Source: Bacillota bacterium (GTDB lineage Bacteria; Bacillota; Clostridia; Christensenellales; Aristaeellaceae). From it: a DNA stretch of 52,043 nt. Where the stretch lies: the NCBI GenBank assembly GCA_023444095.1, contig JAEZRP010000007.1:1-52043 (forward strand), read 5' to 3'. Positions 40,123 through 48,898 of this stretch are shown piece after piece. Each line of letters begins with the position of its first letter. Within the stretch, counting starts at the first letter, position 1. The notes under the pieces are model-generated. The model searched no databases. It was not told the DNA's origin and worked only from the letters and a program-made list of their open reading frames with translations. The position numbers and the translations under genes are program-made.

Positions 40123-41508
40123 TTATGAACGCAGCGTGTGCTTTCTGCCCTCGAGCAACTGCGCCGTCACCCAGTTCGCGCGCGCGAAGGGGTCGCCATG
40201 TGCCTTCAGTTCCTCGTAGAGCGCGCGCCGCATATCCGCGAGCAGGCCCGCGAGCGATTCGTCGCAGATCAGGTTGACCTTCTCGCCGGGATCCGCCCTC
40301 AAATCATATAATTCGTCGATGTCCGTCAGGTTCCAGACGTACTTATAGCGGTTCCCTCGGATCATGCGGTTCGAGTAAAGCCCGAACTGCTGGCCGTTGG
40401 AGGACGATGTGATGTACGCCCGCGGATCTTGGTCCTCGTCCGCCGAAAGCGGGAGCCGCCTGCCGTGCAGGAGTTCCGGCTTTTCGAGGCCCATGAGCTC
40501 GTAAATCGTATGCGAGATGTCGAGGCAGCCCGAAACGAACGAGTCCGTTTCGTAATGCCCGCGTCCCGGCGCCTTCAGACACAATGGTATGCGCGTATTG
40601 TCTTCGAAGAGCACATAGTGCTTGTCCAGCATTTGATGACTTCCGCACATGTCGCCGTGGTCGGAAGTGAACACGACAACGGTGTCGTTCGCCTGTCCGG
40701 TCTCCTCCAGCGCGCACAGGATTTTGCCAAACGCGTCGTCCAGCTGCGAGATCATGCCGAAGTAGCGCGCGACCATAGGCTGATAGTCTGCCCACGTCAT
40801 CTCCTCCTGCCGCCAGTTCAGCATCTGCTGGCGCTGGCAGTAGGGCTTGAAATCAAATGGGTCGTCGAAGCCGTCCCACGGCGGAATCTCCTTCGGGTCG
40901 TACATCGATGCGAACGGCTCCGAGGGCTGGCAGGGCAAGTGCGGAATGCCGAGGTCGAGCCACATGTGCCACGGCTCCCCGGTATCCGCGTACTCCCTGA
41001 GGAGTCCGCACGCCCGATCGGCCATCCAGTGGGTCAGGCTGTCCTCCAGGGGGATCGGACTCGCGCAGCCCAGCCAGCCGCCGTCAAAAACCGCGTCCGG
41101 GTACTTCTCCTTCTGGAACCTCTTGTGCTCCCCCATGTCGATGACGTCCGTGTAGCCGAAGTCCCGCGGTCCGAAGGTCGGCGAGATGTGCCACTTTCCC
41201 ACGTACCCGCCCCGGTACCCGCGCGCGCCGAGCTGTTCCGGCCACGTCTTTTTCGTGGGCGTCGCGGTGGGCGTCATGAAGAAGTCGTAGTTCCACATGG
41301 CGCCGAACGAGTCCGGATGAAGCCCGTTCACAAGAGACTGCCGGACCGGCGCGCACACCGGCAACGGCGTGAACGCGCGCGTGAAAACCGCGCTCTCGCA
41401 AGCCAGCTTGTCGATGTTCGGCGTCTTCACCGGCCGCATGCCCCGGTACCCCGCACAGTCGTGCCGGAACTGATCCGCAAGCAGGATCAGCAGGTTCGGT
41501 CTGCCCAT
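40123..41508 (-). CDS. Sulfatase (formylglycine-type, CxPxR)
   Basis: 461-aa type I sulfatase that would hydrolyse sulfate esters on glycans or small molecules. The N-terminal LLILLADQFRHDC provides metal ligands, and the maturation motif C52-A-P-V-R in PLPVCAPVRQSLVNG is the canonical site where Cys is oxidised to formylglycine. FTSDHGDMCGSHQMLDKH supplies further metal-binding and catalytic residues. The protein has no signal peptide, so it is cytoplasmic or the substrate is imported. An anaerobic or aerobic maturase must exist elsewhere. It is separated from the upstream oxidoreductase by a repeat copy. Confidence 0.9.
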   Translation of the reverse strand: MGRPNLLILLADQFRHDCAGYRGMRPVKTPNIDKLACESAVFTRAFTPLPVCAPVRQSLVNGLHPDSFGAMWNYDFFMTPTATPTKKTWPEQLGARGYRGGYVGKWHISPTFGPRDFGYTDVIDMGEHKRFQKEKYPDAVFDGGWLGCASPIPLEDSLTHWMADRACGLLREYADTGEPWHMWLDLGIPHLPCQPSEPFASMYDPKEIPPWDGFDDPFDFKPYCQRQQMLNWRQEEMTWADYQPMVARYFGMISQLDDAFGKILCALEETGQANDTVVVFTSDHGDMCGSHQMLDKHYVLFEDNTRIPLCLKAPGRGHYETDSFVSGCLDISHTIYELMGLEKPELLHGRRLPLSADEDQDPRAYITSSSNGQQFGLYSNRMIRGNRYKYVWNLTDIDELYDLRADPGEKVNLICDESLAGLLADMRRALYEELKAHGDPFARANWVTAQLLEGRKHTLRS

Positions 41509-41529
41509 AATCTACCTCCAAAATCGACA

Positions 41530-41692
41530 GAACCCCCGTAAAGGGGGATGATGAAACGATACTCGGTCGTCCGGGGCCGGGTCCCGGACGACCGACAGTC
41601 AATGCGAAAACCTCCCACCCGGTCTGGGGTTCCAAGGAGGCAATGTCCCCTTGGCAGGTGGGCCAGGGGGCAGAGCCCCCTGGCGTGACCCT
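41530..41692 (-). repeat. Modular palindromic intergenic repeat, copy 5
   Basis: It contains the most perfect core palindrome: TCGGTCGTCCGGG (41563-41575), loop GCCGGGT, CCCGGACGACCGA (41583-41595), 13/13 bp. Also present are CCCCC-GTAAA-GGGGG (41533-41547), an inverted copy of the ACCGGGTG block (CACCCGGTCTGGGGTTCC, 41617-41634), an AAGGGGACATTG arm and a GCCAGGGGGC/GCCCCCTGGC hairpin (41661-41683). It is oriented away from the oxidoreductase 3' end. Confidence 0.7.
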
Positions 41693-41699
41693 TGCCAGC

Positions 41700-42815
41700 T
41701 TACCAGACGTAGCGGATATCGCCGTGAACCGCGGGCAGCCTGTGGGGGACGACAACCTCTCCGCCGTGCTCATAGGATTCGATGGCGGCGAAGGTGTACT
41801 CGAGGGTCGCGAGCGCGTCGCGGCCGGAGGAGCGCAAGTACTCGCGCGGCACCTTATTGGTCAGATCTTCCAGCCAGGCGTTGATGCGGACGGGGAAGGT
41901 GGCGTTGAAGGACTTGATGCCGGTATCGAACACCTCGGGCTCGAGGGAAGCCTGCGCCATGGTGGGCAGCTGGCCGTTCTGCTGCTGGGGGTTCCAGTAG
42001 AGGAGCTTCTCAGTGCAGTTCTCGATGGCGAAGGTGCCCTTGGTGCCGGTGTGCTCGTAGCTCCACCATCCGCCGTAGCCGAAGGCCGCGTCGCCGCGCT
42101 GGGAGATCAGGTGGCCGAAGCCACCGTTGGCGAACTTGACGTGGATGGAGTTGACGGAGAGCATCGGGTCCTCGGCGGTGTAGCGCACGCCGGGCTTGTC
42201 AAGGAACGCCTGCACGGCCACGATGTCGCCGCAGAAGTAGCGCATGACGGAGAACGGATGCGCGCAGAAGGCCTTCAGGTGGGAATAGGGCGTCTGCCAG
42301 CGGGGGGAGCCCACGCCGCCATAGGTGCCCTGCCAGCCGTTGAAGCCGACCTTGTGGATGCAGTAGAGGAGCTGGCCGATCTTGCCGTCCTTCTGCATCT
42401 CCTTGGCGCGGTCCGCGGTCTTGGTGAAGTAGTGGTTCAGGTCGCAGCCGAGGTAGAGGTTCTTGTCGGCGGCGTACTTGACCAGCGTGCGCGCGTCCTC
42501 GACGTCCGCGCAGATGGGCTTCTCGACGAGCACGTGCTTGCCCGCCTCGAGGCACTGCATGGAGGGCTCGAAGTGCAAAGATCCGTTGTCGTAGCCGGAG
42601 GTGGTGATGGAGACCGCTTCGACCTCGGGACAGGCGTCGAGCATATCCTTGATGGAGTAGAACGCCTTGCAGCCGAACTTCTCGGCGGCCTTGTCGGCCT
42701 TTTCCTTTACGAGGTCGACGACGGCCACGAGCTCGGCCAGGGGGTTCTCGCTGTAGCAGGTCGCGTGCGTGTTTCCGATGCCACCCATTCCGATGACGGC
42801 TACCTTGATTGCCAT
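41700..42815 (-). CDS. Gfo/Idh/MocA-family oxidoreductase
   Basis: 371-aa NAD(P)-dependent sugar or polyol dehydrogenase. The Rossmann loop is at the N-terminus (VAVIGMGGIGNTHATCY), the conserved catalytic-region Lys is in AGKHVLVEKPICADVEDA, and the C-terminal alpha/beta domain carries SHLKAFCAHPFSVMRYFCGD. The substrate is not predictable. It is followed by repeat copy 5 and overlaps the preceding AraC gene by 16 bp, so the two are translationally linked. The second oxidoreductase of this locus (43725-44756) is a clear paralogue in architecture, suggesting sequential oxidation/reduction steps on a sugar. Confidence 0.9.
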   Translation of the reverse strand: MAIKVAVIGMGGIGNTHATCYSENPLAELVAVVDLVKEKADKAAEKFGCKAFYSIKDMLDACPEVEAVSITTSGYDNGSLHFEPSMQCLEAGKHVLVEKPICADVEDARTLVKYAADKNLYLGCDLNHYFTKTADRAKEMQKDGKIGQLLYCIHKVGFNGWQGTYGGVGSPRWQTPYSHLKAFCAHPFSVMRYFCGDIVAVQAFLDKPGVRYTAEDPMLSVNSIHVKFANGGFGHLISQRGDAAFGYGGWWSYEHTGTKGTFAIENCTEKLLYWNPQQQNGQLPTMAQASLEPEVFDTGIKSFNATFPVRINAWLEDLTNKVPREYLRSSGRDALATLEYTFAAIESYEHGGEVVVPHRLPAVHGDIRYVW

Positions 42816-43699
42816 GATGATTCCTCCTCGTCGCTGAATAACTGTTGCTCCGCATATTGCTTGCGGTATTGAGAGGGCGTCACGCCCAACTGGTTCTTGA
42901 ACTCCCGGGAGAAATGGCAGAGGTTCTTGAAGCCCACGCGCTTTGACACGTCAGTCACCGATTCGCCGCCCGCCAGGAGTTCCATCGCCCGCGCGAAGCG
43001 GTAGCGCCTCAGGTACTCGACGGGCGCGATGCCCGTCACCTGCTTGAACTGGCGGGAGAAATAGTCGTTCGAGACGCCGATGTGCTCTGCGATGTCATGG
43101 ATGGTGAGCTCTTCCTGATAGTGCTTGTCGATGTACTGAAGCGCTTGCGTCACGTAGCCCATGTACGTGCGCTTCTCCTGCATGTCTGATAGGTGATGCT
43201 GGAAGATGCGCCCGCAGTGAACGACCAATGAGGTCATGTACGACTCGAGGAGCAAATCCCAGCCGGGCATGCGCTTCTGGAACTCCTGCGTCATGTCCTC
43301 GAGAAGCTGCGTCACGGCTGACCGCTCTTGAAGCTCCAGGTGCGCGTGCATGAACCCCTCGTAGTTCGGGTTCAGAAGGCTGCTCACGCCCGGAATCCGG
43401 TTCAGCTTCTCGGTGAGCGGCCCGAAGGACTCCGCCGTGAACATGCAGTTATAGAGCTTGATGTCCCGGTTGCACATGTAGCGGTGCGACTTCCCGGGCG
43501 GAATGATGAAGAGGTCCCCCGCCATGAGAAGCGTCATGCGGCTTGACATGTCGTGCAGACAGTAGCCGTCCGAGATGTACACGAGCTCGAAGTAGTCGTG
43601 GTCGTGGATGTTTACCGACTCGTGCGCCGCCTTGAGCGCGACGATCTCGGGATCGCCCGCATTCAGATACCTGCCGATTCGGATGGTGCGCCCCGCCAT
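42800..43699 (-). CDS. AraC-family transcriptional regulator
   Basis: 299-aa regulator with an N-terminal cupin-like sensing domain (NIHDHDYFELVYISDGYCLH, then GDLFIIPPGKSHRYM) and a C-terminal AraC DNA-binding domain. The first helix-turn-helix is LTIHDIAEHIGVSNDYFSRQ and the second is VTDVSKRVGFKNLCHFSREF, followed by QLGVTPSQYRKQ. It is encoded inside the catabolic operon, between two oxidoreductases, and probably controls it in response to a sugar ligand. Its operator was not identified; the long upstream region at 47094-47434 is the best place to look. Confidence 0.92.
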   Translation of the reverse strand: MAGRTIRIGRYLNAGDPEIVALKAAHESVNIHDHDYFELVYISDGYCLHDMSSRMTLLMAGDLFIIPPGKSHRYMCNRDIKLYNCMFTAESFGPLTEKLNRIPGVSSLLNPNYEGFMHAHLELQERSAVTQLLEDMTQEFQKRMPGWDLLLESYMTSLVVHCGRIFQHHLSDMQEKRTYMGYVTQALQYIDKHYQEELTIHDIAEHIGVSNDYFSRQFKQVTGIAPVEYLRRYRFARAMELLAGGESVTDVSKRVGFKNLCHFSREFKNQLGVTPSQYRKQYAEQQLFSDEEESSWQSR

Positions 43700-43724
43700 G
43701 CCGCCGCCCTCCCCTCACCCCGCT

Positions 43725-44756
43725 TTATTTCTTTGCGTCCTCGGGATACATCTCGTCCATGTAGACGACCTTGCCCGTGTCGAGCGAGCGGATCGCCGCG
43801 TGGATCACCTTCTGCGCCTCGAGGCCCTGCAGACCCGAGCCGTCGATCATGTCCGGACTGTCGCCACGGTCGACCTGCACGACGAAGTTGTGGATGCGAT
43901 CGCGGAAGGTGTCCTCGAACACGTTGTAGCGATCGGGGCCGTCAAAGACGGGATTGTTGTACTGCAGAATCACGTTGTCGCCCGCGGGGTACAGCGTGGA
44001 ACGGCGCCACATGTCCTCGAAGATAAGGCGGCCTTTGAGACCCGCGACCTCGCAGCGTTCCATGGGATGCCCGCGCACGATGTCGTAGGAGGAGGTGAGA
44101 TGCCCCACCGTACCGTTTTTGAACTTGAAGTTCATGGAGGCGGTCGACCAGATTGTCCTGCCGGGAGCCTTCATGGCGAAGCACTGCACGGCTTCGAAAT
44201 CGCCCATGAAGTAGCGCATAATTTCGATCGAGTGGGGGTTCAACGCCTTGAGGTGGTAATAGGGAGAGGGATAATCCTCCGGCTTTCCGATCCAGAGCGC
44301 CATATTGCAGAACAGAAGGTCGCCCAGCCGCCCCTCTTCCTGCCACTTCTTGGCGACGCGCGCCGCGTCGGTGAAGCGGTGGTTGAAGTCGAGCGCGAAG
44401 CAGCGGTTGAGCCTTTTGGCCGTTTCAACCATCTCCCGCGCGTGATCGAGCCTGTCCGAGATCGGCTTTTCGGTGAGTACGTGGCAGCCGAACTCGAGCG
44501 CCTGCATGGTCGGCAGATAGTGGTCAGACGAGTACTCGTAGCCGCCGGTACATACGCTGACGAGGTCGGGCTTCTCGGCCCTGAGCATTTCGTCCGCCGA
44601 CAGGTAGTAATTGACGCCGTAGGTTTCCCCGCCTGCCTTCGCGCGGTCCTCGTTGATGTCGCAGACGCCGACGAGGGTCGTCAGGGACTCCTTCTTGTAG
44701 ATGCGGCAGTGCCTGTTCCCGATGGGGCCCATGCCGATGACGCAAACTCTAAGCAT
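43725..44756 (-). CDS. Gfo/Idh/MocA-family oxidoreductase (second copy)
   Basis: 343-aa oxidoreductase. The N-terminal nucleotide loop is VCVIGMGPIGNRHCRIY, the EKP-type motif is in GCHVLTEKPISDRLDHA, and the C-terminal part has YHLKALNPHSIEIMRYFMGD in the same position as in the paralogue at 41700. Overall resemblance to that protein suggests duplication and divergence. The gene starts 60 bp after the sulfatase-fold gene stop and ends 25 bp before the AraC start. Likely NAD-dependent; substrate unknown. Confidence 0.9.
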   Translation of the reverse strand: MLRVCVIGMGPIGNRHCRIYKKESLTTLVGVCDINEDRAKAGGETYGVNYYLSADEMLRAEKPDLVSVCTGGYEYSSDHYLPTMQALEFGCHVLTEKPISDRLDHAREMVETAKRLNRCFALDFNHRFTDAARVAKKWQEEGRLGDLLFCNMALWIGKPEDYPSPYYHLKALNPHSIEIMRYFMGDFEAVQCFAMKAPGRTIWSTASMNFKFKNGTVGHLTSSYDIVRGHPMERCEVAGLKGRLIFEDMWRRSTLYPAGDNVILQYNNPVFDGPDRYNVFEDTFRDRIHNFVVQVDRGDSPDMIDGSGLQGLEAQKVIHAAIRSLDTGKVVYMDEMYPEDAKK

Positions 44757-44816
44757 TTTTCAATTATCTCCTTGCGGGATGCCCGCGCCCCCGGACGGAA
44801 GCGCGGGCCTGATCGG

Positions 44817-46217
44817 TCACTTCTTCTGCTGGAGGGAAACCGCCTGCTGGACGGAGCCAATGTAGAGGCTGTCGTACGCCTGCTGGGAGGACTCGTACGG
44901 GCCGTTCCAGTTCGGGTTCGCGTGCCAGTTGAGGTTGGTGTACATCGGGTTCGTGCGGCCTGTCTCGGCCTCGCGCTTCGCGATGAACGCCTCCATCTTT
45001 TCCGTCAGGAACGCGACGACGTCGGGCCGCTCGTCCGCGAGGTTGTGAAGTTCGCCGGGGTCCTCGACCAGATTGTACAGCTCGACCGACGGCTTGAAGT
45101 GGAGGTCGGGCTCCAGCGCGCGAATGAGCTTCCACTCGGGCGTGCGCCAACCGTGCTTGCGCTCCCAGGTACACTCGGTGATGTAGAACTCGTCCTCCGC
45201 CGCGATCGTCTCGCCGCTCATGAGGGGCGCGAGGCTGCGGCCCGAGAAGTCGAAGCCGCTCTTGTCGAGGCCCAGAACGTCGAGGATGGTGGGGGTAACG
45301 TCCTTAAGCTGGCAGATGTTGCCATAGCGCTGGCCGGGAGCGATGTGGCCCTTCCAGACGAGCGCGAAGGGAACCACGAGCGTGCACTCATAAAGGCCGT
45401 GGTGGTCATAGTAGCAGTCATGCTCGTTGAGGGTCTCGCCGTGGTCGGAGACGAAGACGACGAGCGTCTCCTCCTCGATGCCCATGGACTGGAGCTTGGT
45501 GATAACCTGCTGGATCGCGGCGTCCATATAGGCGACGGCGGCGTCGTACTGCGCGTCGACATACTTGTCGGAGGTGCAGTTCTCGGGGATCCAGGAGCGG
45601 ATATAATCGCGGAAGGGCTTGAAGTTAAAGAGGCCCTCGAGCGACTTGTCGTCCGGATCGTCGTACTTGCCCTGGAAGAACATGTCCTTGAAGGGCGCGG
45701 GCGCGAGGTAGGGCGAGTGGGGGTCCATGTAGCGCATGAACAGGAACCACGGCTTGCCTTCCGCCTGGAGGCGTTCCATCTCCGGAATCACCACGTTGTT
45801 GCAGTTCTGCGCCTTGTGCGCGCGGCCGTCGTCGTGGTCGGGGCCCCAGCCGGAGAACTCGAGGTAGGTGTCGTAGCCGCGTCCGCCCGCGTTGCCCTTG
45901 AAGCCCACGCAGGTGGTGTTGTAGCCGTTCTCCTTGAGGATCTCGGAGAGCATCTTGACGCCCGGGGCGACCTGGTTGTTGTGCGCCTTGTGGCGGAGCG
46001 CAACGACATCGGTGCCGAAGCAGTCGTGTCCGGTCAGCATGCAGGAGTAGCCCGGCGTCGTCGGGATGGAAGCCGAGAACATCTGGGAGAAGGACGCGCC
46101 GTTCTTGATGTAGTTCGACATATGGGGTGTGGTCAGCCTCTCGTAGCCGTACTCGCTCATGCGGTTCCTGCGCAGGCTGTCGATGCCGAAGAAAAGGATA
46201 TTCGGTAATTTGGACAT
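44817..46217 (-). CDS. Sulfatase-fold enzyme lacking the formylglycine cysteine
   Basis: 466-aa alkaline phosphatase-superfamily enzyme. Metal-binding blocks are present: ILFFGIDSLRRNRM at the N-terminus and FVSDHGETLNEHD with the Asp-His pair, plus MRYMDPHSPYLAP. At the nucleophile site, however, the CxPxR pattern reads PTTPGYSCMLTG: Thr53 replaces Cys and Tyr57 replaces Arg. The enzyme therefore cannot be a formylglycine sulfatase; a Thr-nucleophile phosphodiesterase, phosphotransferase or phosphonate hydrolase is more plausible. It lies 18 bp after the sugar isomerase and precedes the oxidoreductase. No signal peptide. Confidence 0.85.
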   Translation of the reverse strand: MSKLPNILFFGIDSLRRNRMSEYGYERLTTPHMSNYIKNGASFSQMFSASIPTTPGYSCMLTGHDCFGTDVVALRHKAHNNQVAPGVKMLSEILKENGYNTTCVGFKGNAGGRGYDTYLEFSGWGPDHDDGRAHKAQNCNNVVIPEMERLQAEGKPWFLFMRYMDPHSPYLAPAPFKDMFFQGKYDDPDDKSLEGLFNFKPFRDYIRSWIPENCTSDKYVDAQYDAAVAYMDAAIQQVITKLQSMGIEEETLVVFVSDHGETLNEHDCYYDHHGLYECTLVVPFALVWKGHIAPGQRYGNICQLKDVTPTILDVLGLDKSGFDFSGRSLAPLMSGETIAAEDEFYITECTWERKHGWRTPEWKLIRALEPDLHFKPSVELYNLVEDPGELHNLADERPDVVAFLTEKMEAFIAKREAETGRTNPMYTNLNWHANPNWNGPYESSQQAYDSLYIGSVQQAVSLQQKK

Positions 46218-46235
46218 GTTGTTATTCCTCCATTC

Positions 46236-47093
46236 TCAGCGGTTGCCCAGAACCTTGAGCAGCGCGTTCATGTAGCCGCAGGATTCGGACGCGATGGCGC
46301 AGGCCGCGTCGTAGGTCTGGTCGGGTCCGATGACCTCGAGGCAGACCGGGCCAGCATATCCCACGTCCACGAGTGCCTTGAAGTAGCCCTTGAGGTCGAT
46401 GTCGCCGCGTCCGCAGGCCTGCATCGCGGGCGGGCCCGGGGGGATGACGCCCTTCGGGGCGGGACGACCGTCCGGCATGACCGGCGGCTCGGCGTTCGGA
46501 TCGGGAAGCTTGCAGTCGCGGATGTGGATGTGCTTCACGCGGCTGGCGATCTTCGGAAGCGCTTCGGCGGGGTTCTCGCCCGCGCGGATGATGTGCGAGG
46601 GGTCCATGTCGACGCCGAAGTTGTCCATCGTGACCGCTTCCATGAGCGCCTGCATGGTCTCAGTGTTGTAAACGGACGCGCCCACATGCGCCTTCATGCA
46701 CAGGGTCACGCCGTAGGCCTTGCAGATGGCCGCCGAGTTTTTAACGGTCTCTGCGCAGAAGGCGACGCCGCCCTCTTCCCCGGTCTTTCCGTTGGGACCG
46801 ACGTTCACGATCGGCACGCCCAGCTCGGCTGCGGCCTTCGCGGCCCTTCTGACCAGCGTCGGGTCCTGCGTCGCGAGCTCCATCGAGAGAAGCTCGAGGC
46901 CCGTTTCCGCCTGCGCGGCCTTGATGTCCACAATCGACTGCGCGGTGGCTTCGGGATCCGTCAGCTTCAGGTGGGGGTTCATGCCCGGAATCGCCGACAG
47001 CTCGACCCCGTCGTATCCCGCCTGCTTGATGCCCTTGAACGCCTCCATGACGGAGAAGGGCTTGAAGAGAACCGAATTGACGCCCAGCTTCAT
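46236..47093 (-). CDS. Sugar phosphate isomerase/epimerase (IolE/TIM-barrel type)
   Basis: 285-aa xylose-isomerase-like TIM-barrel protein, first gene of the catabolic run. Divalent-metal ligands are visible in the MELATQD strand region, FGVDMDPSHIIRAG, HIHIRDCKL and CLEVIGPDQ, and the N-terminus MKLGVNSVLFKPFSVMEAFK is typical of the family. It probably isomerises or epimerises the sugar that the two oxidoreductases act on. The start at 47093 has GGAGG and its own promoter; the longer in-frame reading to 47159 overlaps that promoter. Confidence 0.87.
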   Translation of the reverse strand: MKLGVNSVLFKPFSVMEAFKGIKQAGYDGVELSAIPGMNPHLKLTDPEATAQSIVDIKAAQAETGLELLSMELATQDPTLVRRAAKAAAELGVPIVNVGPNGKTGEEGGVAFCAETVKNSAAICKAYGVTLCMKAHVGASVYNTETMQALMEAVTMDNFGVDMDPSHIIRAGENPAEALPKIASRVKHIHIRDCKLPDPNAEPPVMPDGRPAPKGVIPPGPPAMQACGRGDIDLKGYFKALVDVGYAGPVCLEVIGPDQTYDAACAIASESCGYMNALLKVLGNR

Positions 47094-47139
47094 TGATCTT
47101 CCTCCTTGACGGCGCGCATGCGCGCTCGTTGCTTCGCTT

Positions 47140-47168
47140 ATTATACATGAACGCAACACTCTTTACAA
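47140..47168 (-). promoter_or_regulatory. Promoter of the isomerase-sulfatase-oxidoreductase operon
   Basis: On the minus strand: TTGTAA (47163-47168), a 17-nt spacer and TATAAT (47140-47145). Confidence 0.65.
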
Positions 47169-47384
47169 TACGCGTCCTCTTGCCGTCTCCAATTACTGAG
47201 CGGAAAATATCAAATAGATCATTTCCGTGGATAGCTCTGTTAAGCCGAAACTTCCCCAAATTGCCCTGAAAATGCGACGTAAAACGGCTCAAATTGACCG
47301 ATCCGACCAAAATATGAAGACAAGTTCACGTTTGTTGCGCACACGTCAAATGTCGGATACCGTAAACACAAGAAAACTGAATGC

Positions 47385-47413
47385 TTGACAGGGAAGCCTT
47401 GCCAATTTAAAAT
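47385..47413 (+). promoter_or_regulatory. Promoter of the nnr gene
   Basis: TTGACA (47385-47390), a 17-nt spacer and TAAAAT (47408-47413). An AAGGAGGTGATC ribosome-binding site follows at 47419-47430, so the leader is very short. Confidence 0.65.
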
Positions 47414-47434
47414 AGGATTAAGGAGGTGATCGGG

Positions 47435-48898
47435 ATGCGCAAGCTTGTCACGCCGGTTCAGATGCGGGCGCTTGAAAAAGAGTACCTTGAGACCACGGGC
47501 ATCAGGTCCGTCGACCTCATGGAGCGGGCCGCGCGCGCCCTGTTTCAGGCGCTCGGGGAGCTCTACGGAATCGACAAGACGGTTTACTTCGCGTGCGGTC
47601 CGGGGGGCAACGGCGGGGACGGTTACGCATGCGCGCGGCTCTTTGCTGAGGCGGGCGGCATCGTCGTGGCCGTCGAGGTCGAACCCCCCGTTTCCCCCGA
47701 CGCCCGAAAAAACCACCAGCGCGCCGGGGACGCGGGCGTGACGGTGACGGGCGACTGGCGAAACCTCCCCGCGCCGGATGTGTGGGTGGATGCGGTATAC
47801 GGCATCGGGCTCTCGCGTTCGCCGGAGGGCGAGGCGGCGGAAATTATCGAGCGAATGAACGCGGACGGCGCTGACATCGTGGCGGTGGACGTGCCGTCGG
47901 GACTCGACGCGCTCTCGGGCCGGGCGTATGAGAAGTGCGTGTGCGCCGACCTCACCGTGACATTCCAGCGCGCCAAGACCGGGCATTATCTTGCGGACGG
48001 ACTCGACATGTGCGGCGACATCATCGTCAAGGACATCGGCATCCCCGAGTCCTTCCTTCCCACCGACGCCGTGATGCTCGTGGGTTACCACGACGTGAAG
48101 CCCATGCCCCGCCGCCACAACAGCTACAAGGGCGACTACGGCCACCTTCTGATCGTTGCAGGCTCGTTCGGCATGGCGGGCGCGGCGGCGATGTGCGCGC
48201 TCGCGGCCATGCGCGCGGGGGCGGGTCTCACAACCGTCGCCTGCCCGCGCTCCATCGTGCCCGTCATCCAGACGATCGCGCCCTGCGCCATGTGCGTGCC
48301 GCTCCCGGAGGAGGACGGCGCACTGTCCGACGAGGCGGTGCCCGCGCTCCTTGCCGCGCTCGAAAGAAAGAGCTGCGTCGCGGCGGGACCGGGCCTCTCC
48401 GCGCGCCTAGGGGATGGAGTGATCCGCGCGATCCTGGAGAGCGGTCTGCCCGCCGTGCTCGACGCGGACGCGCTCAACGCAGTCTCGCGGAAAGAGTCGC
48501 TGAAATCGCTTCTCAACGCCAACCACCTCATCACGCCCCACCCAGGCGAAGCGAAGCGGCTCCTGGGACGCGACCTGACCGACCCGATCTCAGACGCCCG
48601 CGCGCTCAGCTCCATGGGCCCCGCCGCGATCCTCAAGGGCGCGGCGAGCGTGATCGCCTCCGACCGGGGAACGTTCATCAGCGCCTCCGGCTGTCCCGGC
48701 ATGGCGAAGGGCGGCTCGGGCGACGCGCTCACGGGCATCGCGGGCGCGCTCATCGCGCAGGGCCTCGCGCCGGGCGTGGCGGCATACTTCGCGAGCGAAC
48801 TCCACGGCCTCGCGGGCGAGGCGGCGCAGGAGGAATTCGGCGAGCGCGGCATGCTGACGACCGACCTCATCGAGATGATCTCCGAGGTCGTTTTGTGA
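47435..48898 (+). CDS. nnr: Bifunctional NAD(P)HX epimerase / ADP-dependent dehydratase
   Basis: Repairs hydrated NADH/NADPH. The 487-aa fusion has an N-terminal epimerase domain with ACGPGGNGGDGYACAR (about residues 52-67) and VAVDVPSGLDA, and a C-terminal ribokinase-like dehydratase with YGHLLIVAGSFGMAGAAAMC, HLITPHPGEAKRLLG and GGSGDALTGIAGALIAQG. All catalytic blocks are present and the length is normal for the fused form. The start follows a perfect ribosome-binding site. The next gene overlaps its stop by four bases (GTGA). Confidence 0.95.
   Translation: MRKLVTPVQMRALEKEYLETTGIRSVDLMERAARALFQALGELYGIDKTVYFACGPGGNGGDGYACARLFAEAGGIVVAVEVEPPVSPDARKNHQRAGDAGVTVTGDWRNLPAPDVWVDAVYGIGLSRSPEGEAAEIIERMNADGADIVAVDVPSGLDALSGRAYEKCVCADLTVTFQRAKTGHYLADGLDMCGDIIVKDIGIPESFLPTDAVMLVGYHDVKPMPRRHNSYKGDYGHLLIVAGSFGMAGAAAMCALAAMRAGAGLTTVACPRSIVPVIQTIAPCAMCVPLPEEDGALSDEAVPALLAALERKSCVAAGPGLSARLGDGVIRAILESGLPAVLDADALNAVSRKESLKSLLNANHLITPHPGEAKRLLGRDLTDPISDARALSSMGPAAILKGAASVIASDRGTFISASGCPGMAKGGSGDALTGIAGALIAQGLAPGVAAYFASELHGLAGEAAQEEFGERGMLTTDLIEMISEVVL

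Larger units (their letters stand above)
47094..47434. other. Divergent promoter region of the glycan locus and nnr
   Basis: 341 bp without a gene. The minus promoter (47140-47168) lies near one end and the nnr promoter (47385-47413) near the other. A GCGCGCATGCGCGC palindrome (47113-47126) lies in the isomerase leader. The A/T-rich middle (47180-47380) has no motif I recognise and no significant ORF; it is the expected site of AraC-regulator binding. Confidence 0.5.

Noticed and set aside
43608..46208. 866-codon plus-strand ORF
   Set aside because: It runs antisense across three genuine minus-strand genes; a product of GC-rich third positions.
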